From the NCBI GenBank assembly GCA_050480245.1, contig JBCNEQ010000019.1: a stretch of 64,000 nt of DNA; one strand, written 5' to 3'. The notes under the pieces were generated by a model, which was not told the origin of the DNA, searched no databases, and worked only from the letters and a program-made list of their open reading frames with translations. The stretch is from Anoxybacillus sp050480245 (GTDB lineage Bacteria > Bacillota > Bacilli > Bacillales > Anoxybacillaceae). The position numbers and the translations under genes were made by a program. Positions 25,418 to 34,300 of this stretch are shown here, piece by piece (position 1 is the first letter of the stretch; each line of letters begins with the position of its first letter).

Positions 25418-25443
25418 CCCTCTATGTTTATAGAGGGTTTTTT
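25418..25443 (+). terminator. Terminator after frr
   Basis: CCCTCTAT (25418-25425), loop GTTT, ATAGAGGG (25430-25437), then six T: a compact canonical intrinsic terminator. Confidence 0.9.
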
Positions 25444-25451
25444 GTTATAAT
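25443..25451 (+). promoter_or_regulatory. Possible extended -10 promoter for uppS
   Basis: TGTTATAAT just after the frr terminator is an extended -10 with a consensus TATAAT at 25446-25451. No convincing -35 lies 17 bases upstream, as that position falls in the terminator loop. It would serve uppS-cdsA-dxr-rasP-proS. Confidence 0.35.
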
Positions 25452-25508
25452 TACGAAATAGGACGCACAGCCTAATTACGATGGACGAGAGCTGGAGGAT
25501 ATGCGCTT

Positions 25509-26273
25509 ATGTTTGAAAAGATGAAAAGATGGAAAAACAAAGAAGAAGGATATGCAAAAGAATCTATTTTACAGGGACCGATTCCTGCACATGTCGCGAT
25601 CATCATGGACGGAAATGGGCGGTGGGCGAAAAAGCATGCGTTGCCGCGTATGGCTGGGCATTATGAAGGCATGCAGACGGTGCGGAAAATTACGCGCTTT
25701 GCGAACGAACTAGGTGTGAAAGTGTTAACGCTATACGCGTTTTCAACAGAAAATTGGAAGAGACCGAAAACAGAAGTTGATTATTTAATGCAGTTGCCTG
25801 AACAATTTTTAAACACCTTTTTACCTGAGTTAATCGCAGAAAATGTGCAAGTGCGCGTCATGGGACATAAAGATCAACTTCCTTTACATACATTACGTGC
25901 AGTCGAACAAGCGATGAAAGAAACAAAACAAAATACCGGCTTAATTTTAAATTTTGCGCTAAACTACGGAAGCCGCGCGGAAATCGTGCATGCGGTTCAA
26001 AAACTTATTGACGATGTGCAAAATGGAGCGATTCAAGCAAGCGATGTGAGTGAACAGCTGTTTCATTCATATTTAATGACAAACGATTTACCAGATCCCG
26101 ACTTGCTCATTCGGACAAGCGGAGAAATTCGTTTAAGCAATTTTATGCTTTGGCAGTTGGCATATACAGAGTTTTGGTTTACAGATGTATTATGGCCAGA
26201 CTTTACAGAACAACATTTTTTACAGGCGGTGCATGAATTTCAACAACGAAGCCGCCGATTTGGAGGCGTATAA
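25509..26273 (+). CDS. uppS: Undecaprenyl diphosphate synthase UppS
   Basis: UppS adds eight isopentenyl units to farnesyl diphosphate to make the C55 lipid carrier for wall polymers. The 254-residue cis-prenyltransferase has AIIMDGNGRWAKK with catalytic D34, ALNYGSRAEI, and RTSGEIRLSNFMLWQLAYTE in the C-terminal part. GCTGGAGG precedes the ATG. cdsA follows at once. Confidence 0.97.
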   Translation: MFEKMKRWKNKEEGYAKESILQGPIPAHVAIIMDGNGRWAKKHALPRMAGHYEGMQTVRKITRFANELGVKVLTLYAFSTENWKRPKTEVDYLMQLPEQFLNTFLPELIAENVQVRVMGHKDQLPLHTLRAVEQAMKETKQNTGLILNFALNYGSRAEIVHAVQKLIDDVQNGAIQASDVSEQLFHSYLMTNDLPDPDLLIRTSGEIRLSNFMLWQLAYTEFWFTDVLWPDFTEQHFLQAVHEFQQRSRRFGGV

Positions 26274-26279
26274 TTTCGT

Positions 26280-27047
26280 ATGAAACAAAGAATTGTGACA
26301 GCAGTGATTGCAGCTTCAGTCTTTTTACCTATTGTTATATACGGCCAATGGCCATTTCTCGTTTTAACGTATGCGTTAGCGACGATTGGTTTATTTGAGC
26401 TTATTCGCATGAAACGTCTTTCGCTCTTTTCGTTTCCAAGCATCGTTAGTTTTCTTGCATTATGGCTCTTTTTATATCCATATAAGCATATGATAAACAT
26501 ATGGATTCTCATCGTTACACTCTTTTTGTTGCTCATTTATACGGTCATTTCAAAAAATGCGTTTACGTTCGACGATGCAGGCTTTATGATTGCTTCTTTG
26601 TTATATGTAGGCGTCGGATTTTATTCCTTTTTACAAGTGCGAGAAGCAGGATTGTCTTATATTTTTTATGCGTTATTTTTAATTTGGGCAACGGATAGCG
26701 GGGCGTATTTTATCGGTCGTGCGTTCGGAAGACGAAAGCTATGGGAGCATATTAGCCCAAATAAAACAGTTGAGGGTGCCATTGGCGGTATTTTATGCGC
26801 GCTTCTTGTCGTAAGCGTGTATGAGTGGCTATCTCCGTTTGCACCATCTTTCCTTCTGTTGCTTATTGCAACGGTCGTCTTATCAATTTTCGGTCAGTTA
26901 GGTGATTTAGTTGAGTCAGCGTTTAAACGCCACTATGGAGTAAAAGATTCGGGGGCCATTTTACCGGGGCATGGTGGCATTCTAGACCGTTTTGATAGTT
27001 TGTTATTTATTTTGCCGATTTTACATTTGTTTTACCTTATTGCTTAA
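26280..27047 (+). CDS. cdsA: Phosphatidate cytidylyltransferase CdsA
   Basis: CdsA makes CDP-diacylglycerol from phosphatidate and CTP at the membrane. The 255-residue protein has about seven hydrophobic helices, WATDSGAYFIGRAFGRRKLW, SPNKTVEGAIGG, and the family signature KRHYGVKDSGAILPGHGGIL followed by DRFDSL. GGAGG lies 13 bases before the ATG, at the end of uppS, so translation may be coupled. Confidence 0.97.
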   Translation: MKQRIVTAVIAASVFLPIVIYGQWPFLVLTYALATIGLFELIRMKRLSLFSFPSIVSFLALWLFLYPYKHMINIWILIVTLFLLLIYTVISKNAFTFDDAGFMIASLLYVGVGFYSFLQVREAGLSYIFYALFLIWATDSGAYFIGRAFGRRKLWEHISPNKTVEGAIGGILCALLVVSVYEWLSPFAPSFLLLLIATVVLSIFGQLGDLVESAFKRHYGVKDSGAILPGHGGILDRFDSLLFILPILHLFYLIA

Positions 27048-27062
27048 AAAGGAGTGGACAGT

Positions 27063-28208
27063 TTGCGAGCAATTAGTTTATTAGGAGCGACTGGCTCGAT
27101 CGGGATGCAAACGCTAGACGTCATTCGTACTCATCGTGATGCGTTCCATCTCGTTGCTTTTTCAGCTGGACGAAATATTGAACAAGCAAGAATCATTATT
27201 GAGCAATTTTCTCCGAAAGTTATATGTGTCGCTCAAAAAGAAGATGCTGAACGGTTACAAAGTGAATATAAGGGACGCGTGCGCATCGTTTTTGGTGAAG
27301 ATGGACTTATAGAAGTGGCGACTGTTCAAGAGGCGGACATTGTTGTCAATGCGGTTGTAGGAAGTGTCGGATTAGTGCCTACGTTACAAGCGATCGAAGC
27401 AAAAAAAACGATCGCGTTAGCCAATAAAGAAACGTTAGTTACCGCTGGGCATCTTGTCATGAAGCATGCAACCGATTATGGAGTAACAATTTTGCCGGTT
27501 GATAGTGAACATTCTGCTATTTTTCAATGTTTGCAAGGAGAACAACAAAAAAATGTCGAATGTATTATTTTAACAGCATCTGGTGGTAGTTTTCGCGACC
27601 ACACGCGCGAGCAGCTACAACATGTGACGGTTGAGGAAGCGTTAAAACATCCGAATTGGTCGATGGGAGCAAAAATTACGATCGATTCTGCAACGATGAT
27701 GAACAAAGGGCTTGAAGTCATTGAAGCGCATTGGCTGTTTCATTTACCGTATGAGCAAATTGACGTACTATTACATAAAGAAAGTATTATTCATTCAATG
27801 GTGCAATTTCACGATGGAAGCATTATCGCTCAACTCGGAACACCAGATATGCGCGTACCTATTCAATATGCGTTAACATATCCAGATCGTTTTCCACTCC
27901 ATATTGAACGGCTAAACTTCGCGCAAGTGGCAACGTTACATTTTCAAAAAGTGGACATGAACCGGTTCCGTTGTTTACAATTTGCTTATGAAGCAGGAAA
28001 AATAGGTGGAACGATGCCAACCGTATTAAACGCAGCAAATGAAGAAGCAGTGGCTGCCTTTTTAGCTGGAAAAATATCGTTTTTGGCCATTGAGCAATGC
28101 ATTGAACAAGCGATGGAGCGGCACGTACCGATTGCTCATCCAGATCTTGAGACGATTCGCGCAGTCGATTGCGAAACGCGACAATATGTAAAATCACTAC
28201 AAATGTAA
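27063..28208 (+). CDS. dxr: 1-deoxy-D-xylulose 5-phosphate reductoisomerase
   Basis: Dxr makes 2-C-methyl-D-erythritol 4-phosphate with NADPH, the committed step of the MEP isoprenoid pathway. The 381-residue protein has LLGATGSIGMQTLDV (nucleotide binding), LANKETLVTAG, PVDSEHSAIFQ (metal binding), ASGGSFRD, and HPNWSMGAKITIDSATMMNKGL in two blocks. TTG 27063 with GGAGTG 6 bases upstream is preferred over an in-frame GTG at 27054 inside that site. Confidence 0.96.
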   Translation: MRAISLLGATGSIGMQTLDVIRTHRDAFHLVAFSAGRNIEQARIIIEQFSPKVICVAQKEDAERLQSEYKGRVRIVFGEDGLIEVATVQEADIVVNAVVGSVGLVPTLQAIEAKKTIALANKETLVTAGHLVMKHATDYGVTILPVDSEHSAIFQCLQGEQQKNVECIILTASGGSFRDHTREQLQHVTVEEALKHPNWSMGAKITIDSATMMNKGLEVIEAHWLFHLPYEQIDVLLHKESIIHSMVQFHDGSIIAQLGTPDMRVPIQYALTYPDRFPLHIERLNFAQVATLHFQKVDMNRFRCLQFAYEAGKIGGTMPTVLNAANEEAVAAFLAGKISFLAIEQCIEQAMERHVPIAHPDLETIRAVDCETRQYVKSLQM

Positions 28209-28223
28209 AAGGTGGTTGAAATT

Positions 28224-29480
28224 TTGGAGACGGCTATTGCGTTTATTGTTATTTTTGGTACGCTTGTGTTTTTTCATGAATTAGGTCATTTCATTTTCGC
28301 CAAGCGAGCGGGTATTTTATGCCGTGAGTTTGCGATTGGATTCGGTCCGAAAGTGTTCTCGATGAAAAAGGGGGAAACGACGTATACGATTCGTTTGCTT
28401 CCGCTCGGCGGTTTCGTACGCATGGCGGGTGAAGACCCGGAGATGATTGATGTCAAGCGCGGTCAAGTTGTCGGCTTATTGTTTCATTCAGACGGCAAAG
28501 TGAAAAAAGTGATCGTCAGTCATAAAGACGAATATCCAGATGCGAAAATGATTGAAGTCGAACGAGCTGATTTTGAACACGGGTTATATATTGAAGGTTA
28601 TGAAGATGGCGATGATCGCTTACAACGTTTTGAGTTAAGTGACCCAGCTTACATCGTTATTGCTCGCGAAGAAGTGCAAATTGCACCGTACGATCGCCAA
28701 TTCGGTTCAAAAACGCTCGGACAGCGTGCGATGGCCATTTTTGCCGGACCACTTATGAATTTCATCTTAGCGCTTGTCATCTTTATTCTTATCGGCTTAT
28801 TGCAAGGGTATCCTGTTGACAAACCGATCATTGGTGAGCTGACAGAAGATGGAGCGGCACGCCAAGCGGGATTAAAACAAGGAGACGTCGTTGTTTCGAT
28901 TGACGGGCAACCGATGTCTTCATGGACAGATGTCGTCGCAATCATTCGTAAAAGCCCTGAAAAACCGCTTCAATTCCAAGTGAATCGCAACGGTCAAATG
29001 CTCGATCTCACTGTCACACCAGAAAAGAGAACGATAGAAGGCGAGACAATCGGGTTGATCGGCGTGTACGGACCGATGGAAAAATCGGTTGTTGGGGCGA
29101 TTAAACAAGGGGCGTTAGAAACGTATTATTGGACAAAAGAAATTATCGTTGGTTTAGGTCATTTATTGACAGGGAAATTTTCGTTTGATATGTTATCTGG
29201 ACCTGTTGGCATTGCGGTGTCGACTCATAAAGTCGCCCAATCTGGCGTGTATTACTTAATGAAATGGGGAGCTATTTTAAGCATTAACTTAGGGATTATT
29301 AACTTGCTCCCACTTCCTGCGCTCGATGGTGGACGCTTAATGTTTTTTGCGCTTGAAGCGTTGCGCGGAAAGCCGATTGATCGTCAAAAAGAAGGAATTG
29401 TGCATTTTATCGGCTTTGCCCTTTTAATGTTGCTTATGCTTGTTGTCACATGGAACGATATTCAAAAATTTTTCCTATAG
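28224..29480 (+). CDS. rasP: Intramembrane zinc metalloprotease RasP (site-2 protease)
   Basis: RasP cuts anti-sigma factors (such as RsiW) and FtsL remnants within the membrane. The 418-residue protein has the zinc motif HELGH (residues 18-22) in the first helix, a PDZ domain near 190-265, and the second motif INLLPLPALDGGRL in the third helix. TTG 28224 is chosen because AAAGGTGG lies 9 bases upstream; GTG 28212 overlaps that site. Confidence 0.95.
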   Translation: METAIAFIVIFGTLVFFHELGHFIFAKRAGILCREFAIGFGPKVFSMKKGETTYTIRLLPLGGFVRMAGEDPEMIDVKRGQVVGLLFHSDGKVKKVIVSHKDEYPDAKMIEVERADFEHGLYIEGYEDGDDRLQRFELSDPAYIVIAREEVQIAPYDRQFGSKTLGQRAMAIFAGPLMNFILALVIFILIGLLQGYPVDKPIIGELTEDGAARQAGLKQGDVVVSIDGQPMSSWTDVVAIIRKSPEKPLQFQVNRNGQMLDLTVTPEKRTIEGETIGLIGVYGPMEKSVVGAIKQGALETYYWTKEIIVGLGHLLTGKFSFDMLSGPVGIAVSTHKVAQSGVYYLMKWGAILSINLGIINLLPLPALDGGRLMFFALEALRGKPIDRQKEGIVHFIGFALLMLLMLVVTWNDIQKFFL

Positions 29481-29505
29481 ATCAATGAAGTAAGAGGTGC
29501 AAGAG

Positions 29506-31200
29506 ATGAAACAAAGTATGTCGTTTATTCCTACATTACGTGAAGTGCCGGCAGATGCGGAAATTAAAAGCCATCAACTGCTGCTTCGCGCCGGCTTCAT
29601 TCGCCAAAATGCAAGCGGAGTATATAGCTTTTTGCCACTTGGTAAACGTGTATTACAAAAAATTGAAGCGATCATTCGTGAAGAAATGGAGCGCGCTGGC
29701 GCTGTTGAACTGTTGATGCCAGCGCTCCAACAAGCGGAATTATGGCAAGAATCGGGACGGTGGTATTCGTACGGACCGGAATTAATGCGGTTAAAAGATC
29801 GCCATGATCGCGACTTTGCGCTCGGTGCGACACATGAGGAAGTGATCACTGCGCTCGTTCGCGATGAAGTGAAGTCATATAAACGTTTGCCGCTTACGCT
29901 TTATCAAATTCAAACAAAGTTTCGTGACGAAAAACGTCCGCGTTTCGGTTTGCTTCGTGGCCGTGAGTTTATTATGAAGGACGCGTATTCGTTTCATGCT
30001 TCACAAGAAAGTTTAGATGAAGTGTACAATAAAATGTACGAAGCATATGCAAACGTGTTCCGTCGTTGCGGATTAAATTTCCGTGCCGTGATTGCCGATT
30101 CTGGCGCCATGGGTGGAAAAGATACACACGAATTTATGGTTTTATCCGATGTCGGAGAAGATACAATTGCATACTCAGATTCGTCTGATTATGCGGCGAA
30201 CATTGAAATGGCGCCAGTCATTACGACATATGAGCGAAGCGATGAACCGCATGCACCGCTTGAGAAAGTGCATACGCCAGAACAACGTTCGATTGAAGAA
30301 GTGAGCCAATTCCTTCAAGTGCCAAAAGAAAAATGTATCAAGTCGTTACTGTTTAAAGTGGACGATCGTTACGTGCTCGTTCTCGTTCGCGGCGATCATG
30401 AGGTTAACGATGTGAAAGTGAAAAATATATTAGAAGCAACTGTTGTGGAATTAGCAACACCAGATGAAACGAAACAAGTAATGAACTGTGAAGTTGGTTC
30501 GCTCGGTCCAATCGGCGTGAGCGATGATGTACTCGTTTTAGCTGACCATGCGGTAAAAGCGATTGTCAACGGCGTATGTGGAGCAAATGAAGCACACTAT
30601 CATTATAAAGGGGTCAACCCAGACCGTGACTTTGTTGCGCAATATGCGGATGTTCGTTTCATTCAAGAAGGGGATCCGTCGCCAGATGGAAAAGGAACGA
30701 TTCGTTTTGCGCGCGGCATTGAAGTTGGCCACGTATTTAAACTTGGAACACGTTATAGCGAAGCGATGAATGCCACGTATTTAGATGAAAATGGACGCAC
30801 GCAGCCGATGATTATGGGATGCTACGGCATCGGTGTGTCTCGTACGCTTGCCGCCATTGCTGAACAGCATAATGATGAGCATGGGCTCGTTTGGCCGACA
30901 GCCGTGGCACCGTTCCATGTTCATTTAATTTCTGTCAATCCGAAAGTGGACGAGCAGCGAGAACTTGCAGACGAATGGTACATCCGTTTGCAACAAGAAG
31001 GATTTGAAGTGTTGTATGACGATCGGGCAGAGCGTCCAGGGGTGAAATTTGCTGACAGCGATTTAATTGGTTTACCTGTGCGTGTAACGGTTGGAAAACG
31101 CGCAGGCGAAGGAATAGTTGAAGTAAAAGTACGACAAACAGGTGAAACAGAAGAAGTACACGTGTCGCAATTAGTTGAAACGTTGCGCCGTTACTTATAA
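29506..31200 (+). CDS. proS: Prolyl-tRNA synthetase (bacterial type with editing domain)
   Basis: ProS charges tRNA-Pro. The 564-residue class II enzyme has motif 1 near 45-70, motif 2 with TKFRDEKRPRFGLLRGREFI in two blocks, an inserted editing domain (about 230-390) that clears mischarged alanine, and motif 3 with GCYGIGVSR. ATG 29506 has AAGAGGTG upstream; in-frame GTG 29497 lies in that site. Confidence 0.97.
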   Translation: MKQSMSFIPTLREVPADAEIKSHQLLLRAGFIRQNASGVYSFLPLGKRVLQKIEAIIREEMERAGAVELLMPALQQAELWQESGRWYSYGPELMRLKDRHDRDFALGATHEEVITALVRDEVKSYKRLPLTLYQIQTKFRDEKRPRFGLLRGREFIMKDAYSFHASQESLDEVYNKMYEAYANVFRRCGLNFRAVIADSGAMGGKDTHEFMVLSDVGEDTIAYSDSSDYAANIEMAPVITTYERSDEPHAPLEKVHTPEQRSIEEVSQFLQVPKEKCIKSLLFKVDDRYVLVLVRGDHEVNDVKVKNILEATVVELATPDETKQVMNCEVGSLGPIGVSDDVLVLADHAVKAIVNGVCGANEAHYHYKGVNPDRDFVAQYADVRFIQEGDPSPDGKGTIRFARGIEVGHVFKLGTRYSEAMNATYLDENGRTQPMIMGCYGIGVSRTLAAIAEQHNDEHGLVWPTAVAPFHVHLISVNPKVDEQRELADEWYIRLQQEGFEVLYDDRAERPGVKFADSDLIGLPVRVTVGKRAGEGIVEVKVRQTGETEEVHVSQLVETLRRYL

Positions 31201-31205
31201 GCGAT

Positions 31206-31228
31206 AGAGAGGGGGCTCCCCCTCTTTC
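31206..31228 (+). terminator. Probable terminator after proS
   Basis: AGAGGGGG (31208-31215) faces CCCCCTCT (31218-31225), followed by TTCTGT. The stem is strong but the loop is small and the T tract weak, so termination may be partial. Confidence 0.6.
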
Positions 31229-31265
31229 TGTCGTCTATCACTCCCAAACGATGTATAAAAAAGAC

Positions 31266-31307
31266 GGGGAGGTGTACCGTTACATTATTTTGTAACGAAC
31301 AACGATG
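31266..31307 (+). promoter_or_regulatory. Shine-Dalgarno, hairpin and start codon arrangement of polC
   Basis: GGGGAGGTG (31266-31274) is the only ribosome site before polC but ends 30 bases before the ATG (31305). Between them is a perfect 7-bp hairpin, CGTTACA (31278-31284) and TGTAACG (31291-31297), loop TTATTT. Folded, the Shine-Dalgarno is about 10 nt from the ATG. Upstream in-frame starts are blocked by TAA at 31293. A GTG at 31272 would give only a 7-codon ORF ending at that TAA. Confidence 0.6.
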
Positions 31308-34300
31308 AGAGAAGAACAAAAGGAACGGTTTTCCATTTTACTGCAGCAGCTGCAACTTTCTTCTTCTAACATGGCAAATGACTTAGCGCATGGACGAATT
31401 GAAAAAGTTGTTGTCGACAAACGAACGAAATGTTGGCATTTTTATTTTCAATTTCCTGCGATTTTACGAGCACACGTATATGCACAATTTCGCAAACGAT
31501 TAATCGAGCAATTTCGTCATATCGCCCATGTGCAATGTACGATTGAAGCGGAAGATCAAACGTTTACCGCTGAAGACGTCATATCGTATTGGCCGATGTT
31601 TGTGGAGACGATTCAACAAAGCTCGCCTCTTCTTTCACTACTGATAGAGCAGCAACCGCACGTCAAAGGAACGAAAGTAATTGTCCAAGCACGCAATGAA
31701 GCAGAAGCGATTGCTTTAAAAAAACGATTTGCGGAAATATTTGCCGAGACGTATGCTTCATTCGGCTTTCCGCATTTACAATTAGAAGCTGATGTGAAGC
31801 ATGATGAACAACAATTTGAAAAATTTTTAGCTCAAAAGCAAAAAGAAGATGAAGAGCGAGCATTAGCTGCGTTTATGGAAGCAATGCCGAAACAAGAGCA
31901 GTCTAACGTAAGCGAAGAAAGCGGTCCGCTTGTCATCGGCTATCAAATTAAAGAGGAAGAACATATTCGTCCACTTGATCAAATTGTGGAAGAAGAACGG
32001 CGTGTCGTTGTGCAAGGATACGTCTTTGATGCTGAAGCAAAAGAACTAAAAAGCGGACGAACGTTATTGACGTTAAAAATGACAGACTATACAAACTCTA
32101 TTCTTGTGAAAATGTTTTCACGCGATAAAGAAGATGCGGAATTGATGCAACGCGTGAAAAAAGGAATGTGGGTTAAAGTGCGCGGGAGCGTGCAAAACGA
32201 CACGTTTGTACGCGACCTTGTACTTATTGCGAACGATTTAAATGAAGTGAAACCAAATGAACGTCAAGATACAGCGGAAGAAAAGCGCGTGGAATTGCAT
32301 GTTCATACCCAAATGAGCCAAATGGATGCTGTCGCTTCCGTTACAAAGCTTGTTGAACAAGCGAAAAAATGGGGACATGAGGCGATCGCCGTAACGGATC
32401 ATGCCGTCGTTCAATCGTTTCCTGAAGCGTATAGTGCAGGAAAAAAATACGGTGTAAAAATTTTATATGGACTAGAGGCAAATATTGTCGACGATGGCGT
32501 ACCGATCGCTTATAATGAAGCGCATCGACGGCTCATGGACGATACGTTTGTCGTATTTGACGTGGAAACGACGGGGCTTTCTGCTGTATATGACACCATC
32601 ATTGAGTTAGCGGCAGTAAAAGTGAAAAACGGGGAAATTATCGACCGTTTTGAATCGTTTGCTAACCCGCATCATCCGCTTTCTGCGACAACTATTGAAT
32701 TAACAAAAATTACAGATGACATGTTAAAAGACGCACCAGACGTCGAAGAAGTATTGGAAAAGTTTTACCATTGGATTGACGATTGCGTGCTCGTTGCCCA
32801 TAATGCAACGTTTGATATTGGCTTTTTAAATGCAGGATTTAAAAAAATCAATCGCGGCAAAGTGAAAAACCCCGTCATTGATACGTTGGAGCTTGCTCGC
32901 TACTTATACCCAGAGCTAAAAAACCATCGCTTAAATACGCTTTGTAAAAAGTTTAATATTGAATTAACTCAACACCATCGTGCCATTTATGATGCGGAAG
33001 CGACAGGGTATTTGCTCATTCATTTGTTGAAAGAGCTTGATGAAAAAGGAATCCAATATCTTGATCAGCTAAACGAAGCATCAAAAGAGCAAGGAGCGTT
33101 TCAACGATCTCGCCCGTTTCATGCAACGTTGCTTGTACAAAATGAAGTTGGGTTAAAAAATTTATTTAAACTCGTATCATTTTCACATGTGCATTATTTT
33201 TATCGCGTTCCACGCATTCCGCGTTCGGTATTGCAACAACATCGCGAAGGTATTTTAGTCGGATCAGGCTGTGATAAAGGCGAGCTATTTGAAGCGATGA
33301 TGCAAAAAGGAATCGAAGAAGCAGAGGCGATTGCCCCGTTTTATGATTTCCTTGAAGTGCATCCGCCAGAAGTGTACGCACCGCTTATTGCGATGGAATA
33401 TGTGCGCGATGAGGACGCGCTAAAAGAAATTATTACAAATATTGTGCAACTTGGCGAACGGCTCGGCATTCCGGTTGTCGCTACAGGAAACGTACATTAT
33501 ATCAATAAAGAAGACAAAATTTATCGCAAAATTTTAATTCATTCACAGTCTGGTAGTAATCCGTTAAATCGTCACGAATTGCCGGATGTTCATTTTCGTA
33601 CAACGAACGAAATGTTAGAGGCGTTTTCGTTTCTCGGTGAACAAAAAGCAAAAGAAATTGTTGTAACAAATACGAAAAAAATTGCCGATTTAATTGGAGA
33701 AGTCAAACCGATTAAAGATGAATTGTATACGCCAAAAATTGAAGGAGCGGACGAAGAAATTCGCCGAATGAGCTATGAGCGCGCAAAAAGCATTTATGGT
33801 GATCCGCTCCCGGACATCGTTGAAAAACGATTGGAAAAAGAGTTGAAAAGCATTATTGGCCACGGATTTGCGGTCATTTATTTAATTTCTCATAAACTCG
33901 TAAAAAAATCGCTTGATGACGGTTACCTTGTTGGATCGCGTGGCTCGGTTGGTTCGTCGTTTGTCGCAACGATGACCGAAATCACAGAGGTGAACCCGCT
34001 CCCACCGCATTACGTTTGCCCGAACTGCAAACATTCCGAGTTTTTCGATGACGGTTCGGTCGGCTCGGGATTTGACTTGCCAGATAAAGACTGTCCAAAA
34101 TGTGGCACGCGGTACAATAAAGATGGTCACGATATTCCGTTCGAGACGTTTTTAGGGTTTAAAGGCGATAAAGTTCCAGATATTGATTTAAACTTTTCAG
34201 GCGAGTATCAACCGCGAGCGCATAACTATACGAAAGTGCTATTCGGTGAAGATAACGTATATCGTGCTGGAACGATTGGTACCGTTGCCGACAAAACGGC

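Noticed and set aside
31231..31259. TATAAA as a polC -10 box
   Set aside because: The hexamer 17 bases upstream (TCGTCT) is not -35-like; polC may instead be read through from proS.
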